Below are positions 61,381 through 64,000 of a stretch of 64,000 nt of DNA, in pieces (within the stretch, counting starts at the first letter, position 1; every line of letters starts with the position of its first letter). A program made the position numbers and the translations under genes. The notes beneath the pieces are model-generated. The model searched no databases. It was given only the letters and a program-made list of their open reading frames with translations, and was not told where the DNA came from. The stretch comes from Megaleporinus macrocephalus (taxonomy: Eukaryota; Chordata; Actinopteri; Characiformes; Anostomidae), in the NCBI GenBank assembly GCA_021613375.1, contig CM038710.1, positions 31,469,695 to 31,533,694 of the forward strand. Direction: 5' to 3'.

Positions 61381-62280
61381 ATGACTGTGTTTGCAGGGTG
61401 GTTGTACAGAACTTTCACATTATGAGGAAATTCTTTATAGTTTAAAAAGGACCCTCACAGTCACATTTCCAAGGATTGTTCTTAAAGGAAGCTAAACTGG
61501 CTCTTCTACTGACACCTTCATTTTTACTAGTGTGTCACAACAGGAATCTTATAGCCTCTTATCCTGTTCTTTTTAGGGGGTTGTGTGCTGTAAACATAAT
61601 TATGTTTTCATTCTCTGCCTACTATCTTTTTTTGATACTACTCCCACTAAATAAGGTTTAATTGTGTGTAAACTCAAGAAATGAGAGTTTACAGATCTGC
61701 AGCTCATTGTTTTGGTTACACAACAACACTGCAGCCGCTATGAAGCAGTATTTTCAGGTTACTGCTGGACAATCATGTCCACTGGAGGAACAGTAGCTAA
61801 ATCATAGCTTTCCGTCAGTGCCTCACTGGGATGCTGCAATGTTTAACCAACTTTATGAGCAGGTGTGGTGTTACTGGACTGGTGAGTCATGAGGGTCAGT
61901 ACTTTGAGAGCAGAGGTTCTAAAGAGCGGTTTGATTTTGACAGCCAGCATCTTTTCACAGGGCTGATGGAATCATATGGGCATCAGCTCAGACAAATGAT
62001 TCCTTTTGTGTTACAGTTGAATAGACTGCACCAGGTAAAGGTGAAGTTCTGTCAGTAGGACCTTGATTTCAGAAAATTGCCCAGTTAAATATATTTTTAA
62101 GGCCCCCTTTTGATGTTTTTGTGTAAAAAATCATTTTATATAATCGATATATATATAATATATTGAATTCCTAAAAGAGAGAGAGAACACACTTACTTTT
62201 ACTGGAATTTCACCAGGAATATTCAGATATACAACTGCATATATGTAAATGCGTTTGACATCACACTGATTTCAAAATAG

Positions 62281-62561
62281 TAGGCTGTGTATTGGTAAGA
62301 ACTTGGCGATACAATACCGCTTACAATGGCGATACAATACTTACAATAGCATTGCACCCTTGTGCTGCTTGTTAATGTTGAAGTGGAGCTGAAACTGGAT
62401 TACAACACTGCCAGCTAGTGGTCAGAGGTTTAAATACAACACACAATGATTCACTGTCTGCCATGAATCTGTGTATCGATACTGTGTTTTTGAGAATCGA
62501 TACAGTATCACAAAACATGATATCCCGATATTCGATATTTTAATGTTTTCTTACACCCCTA
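62281..62561 (-). mobile_element. Small hAT MITE, 281 bp
   Basis: Bounded by TAGGCTGTGTATTGG and TTACACCCCTA, with the perfect 8-bp duplication CAAAATAG at 62273-62280 and 62562-62569. Internal sequence is rich in CGATA/TATCG motifs. It is non-coding. Confidence 0.8.
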
Positions 62562-62569
62562 CAAAATAG

Positions 62570-64000
62570 TCTGCATTTTCAATACCTGAGTCTGCATCCA
62601 GGGCCGATTTGGGGCTCATTATTGCTGTTATTTGCTTTCACACACAAGAATAGCATCTGAACCATGGATTGTGCCATTGCATACTTCCCTATAATTACAT
62701 TCATTTTTTTGTGTGGAGGTTTGCGAAATGCTAGGCCTCATCTGTTTGTTGCTTTCTATTCTTTTCCCTGGCTACCAATAATTAAGCTATAAAGATTTTT
62801 TTTATATTTTGTTTATAGCAATTATTTTCCCACCATCACAAAATAAAAAAAAAGTGTCCTGTGGGAGAAGTTCTCTAGACACATAGTGTACTGCGCTAGA
62901 GTTGGCTGGATGCAAACCCTGGAACACCAAATTCAGAAGGACTAGAGATTGGTTATCTAGACCACTCTAGGACCCAAAAACAGCTTTCACACTTGACCAA
63001 ACAAACATAAGGAACTCACAGAGCAAGCGGTTTACCTTCTATATATGGACTGTACGCGCTGAAAGTTTAACAATGTTTACATAGTGTATCATACTCGATA
63101 TGGGCTCTTTAATGTATTACAGGAGAGTGGGGCAGGGCCATTTATTATGGTGTGTAGCACAATACAGGCTGACACAGCTAGTGATTTCTAAATCCTTTAC
63201 AGCTTTCTCAGATTATGCCTCATCAACTCAGTTTCCACTGCTTGTTCATGTGGTCACTCCTTTGAAAAGCCTTGTAAAGGACCCATATCATGTCAAACTT
63301 AACTTACCTTGGTAAAACAAAGGTGTAAAAAGAGTCTATGGGATAAAGAAAGGTTGAAAAATGATAACGTAAAATTAACGATGACTTCTGCAAACATCAT
63401 AAGTGGGTTTGTGAAGTACAAGAAAAATGTATGGACCCTTCAAGTCTAAGACCAGGCGTCTACTGTGTTTCTACTGAACTGCCCATAGAAACTTTCCTTG
63501 TTGCAAACTAAGCGTGACCTTTGTAAGTAAGAAAGAATCATTATTAGAGAAGATGATTTGGGTTCAGCCTTTATCTTTATGCAAAACAGTAGAAGAATAT
63601 ATAAACAGTAGCAGATGCCAAGTTTTTTAATGTTTCACAATGTTTCATTATGTTGAGATGCATTGTTATTCTAGGATGATACAGGAAGGTGATGTGCAAC
63701 AGTTTTTCACGAAAGTCCAAATTTGGCAATACAAAAATACATTTAATTACATCACAAAAAAGCTGGTCTAGAAAAAAAACGCTTCCAGTGGTAAACGTAA
63801 AGTAATGTAAATGTCCTCTATCTCAGAAAGTGCTGTTTCATATGAAAACATTCTGGATTTCATCAGTGCTTTGCACCACATCCTGGTCTTTTTCCTTTAA
63901 GGTGCCAGGCTTAGACAGTATCAACACCAGTGGCAGACAGCTGCCTGTGTGGACTGTTCTCTGGTCCGGCTGAGGCCTCTACGCATCCGTTTCTCTGTAA
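62570..64000. other. Non-coding right end of window
   Basis: No recognisable gene or repeat; short frames such as the one near 63100 show no family features. Confidence 0.4.

Overview
The window is vertebrate nuclear DNA, almost certainly from a ray-finned fish. It is intron-rich and AT-rich, full of DNA transposons (hAT, Tc1-like, piggyBac-like MITEs) with an L2-type LINE tail and tRNA-derived SINEs, and it carries two recognisable vertebrate gene families. The repeat flavour suggests an otophysan such as a characiform or catfish, but that is only an impression. Nothing bacterial is present, and most open reading frames here are chance or repeat-derived.

Genes. On the minus strand, 21818-22067 is the first coding exon of the tyrosine kinase gene abl2 (ABL2/ARG). 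It has an MGQQVGRVG myristoylation-type N-terminus, a lineage-specific polyglutamine run, and a consensus donor in the same phase as I recall for the human gene. It sits in a CpG-rich promoter with a YY1 motif. Also on the minus strand, 38243-38577 and 36248-36677 are the two coding exons of tmem51. They splice in frame to 254 aa, about the family length. A CpG-rich, donor-bounded segment at about 59241-59470 is a candidate 5' non-coding first exon for tmem51.

Duplication and gap. Bases 1-15500 are an almost perfect copy of 35169-50670. Copy 1 ends exactly at a 1000-N placeholder gap (15501-16500). In copy 1 the tmem51 exons are broken by many single-base indels, which crowd into the first ~4.2 kb; the rest of the copy is nearly identical to copy 2. 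That looks more like an assembly false duplication (misplaced haplotig or under-polished contig) than a real tandem duplication, but the window cannot settle it. As assembled, the broken copy lies on the abl2 intron-1 side of abl2 exon 1.

Repeats. The most informative structure is a non-autonomous hAT element (46914-50907, 8-bp target duplication) that holds a 3.2-kb minisatellite of a 20-bp unit. A compact 654-bp relative at 52575-53228, also with an 8-bp target duplication, has a single copy of that motif where a BED zinc-finger reading frame encodes Tyr-Glu-Glu repeats. The minisatellite therefore seems to have grown out of transposon coding sequence. Other items: two composite hAT MITEs with four TIR-like ends, a GTF2IRD2/ZBED-like hAT fossil, a small hAT MITE at 62281-62561, a TTAA-flanked piggyBac-like MITE, ten independent insertions of one palindromic ~230-280-bp MITE family (13 copies counting the duplication), a 0.8-kb foldback element, three Tc1-like remnants, an L2 tail, SINEs, a 34-bp minisatellite (60079-61380), a purine-rich tract and several microsatellites.
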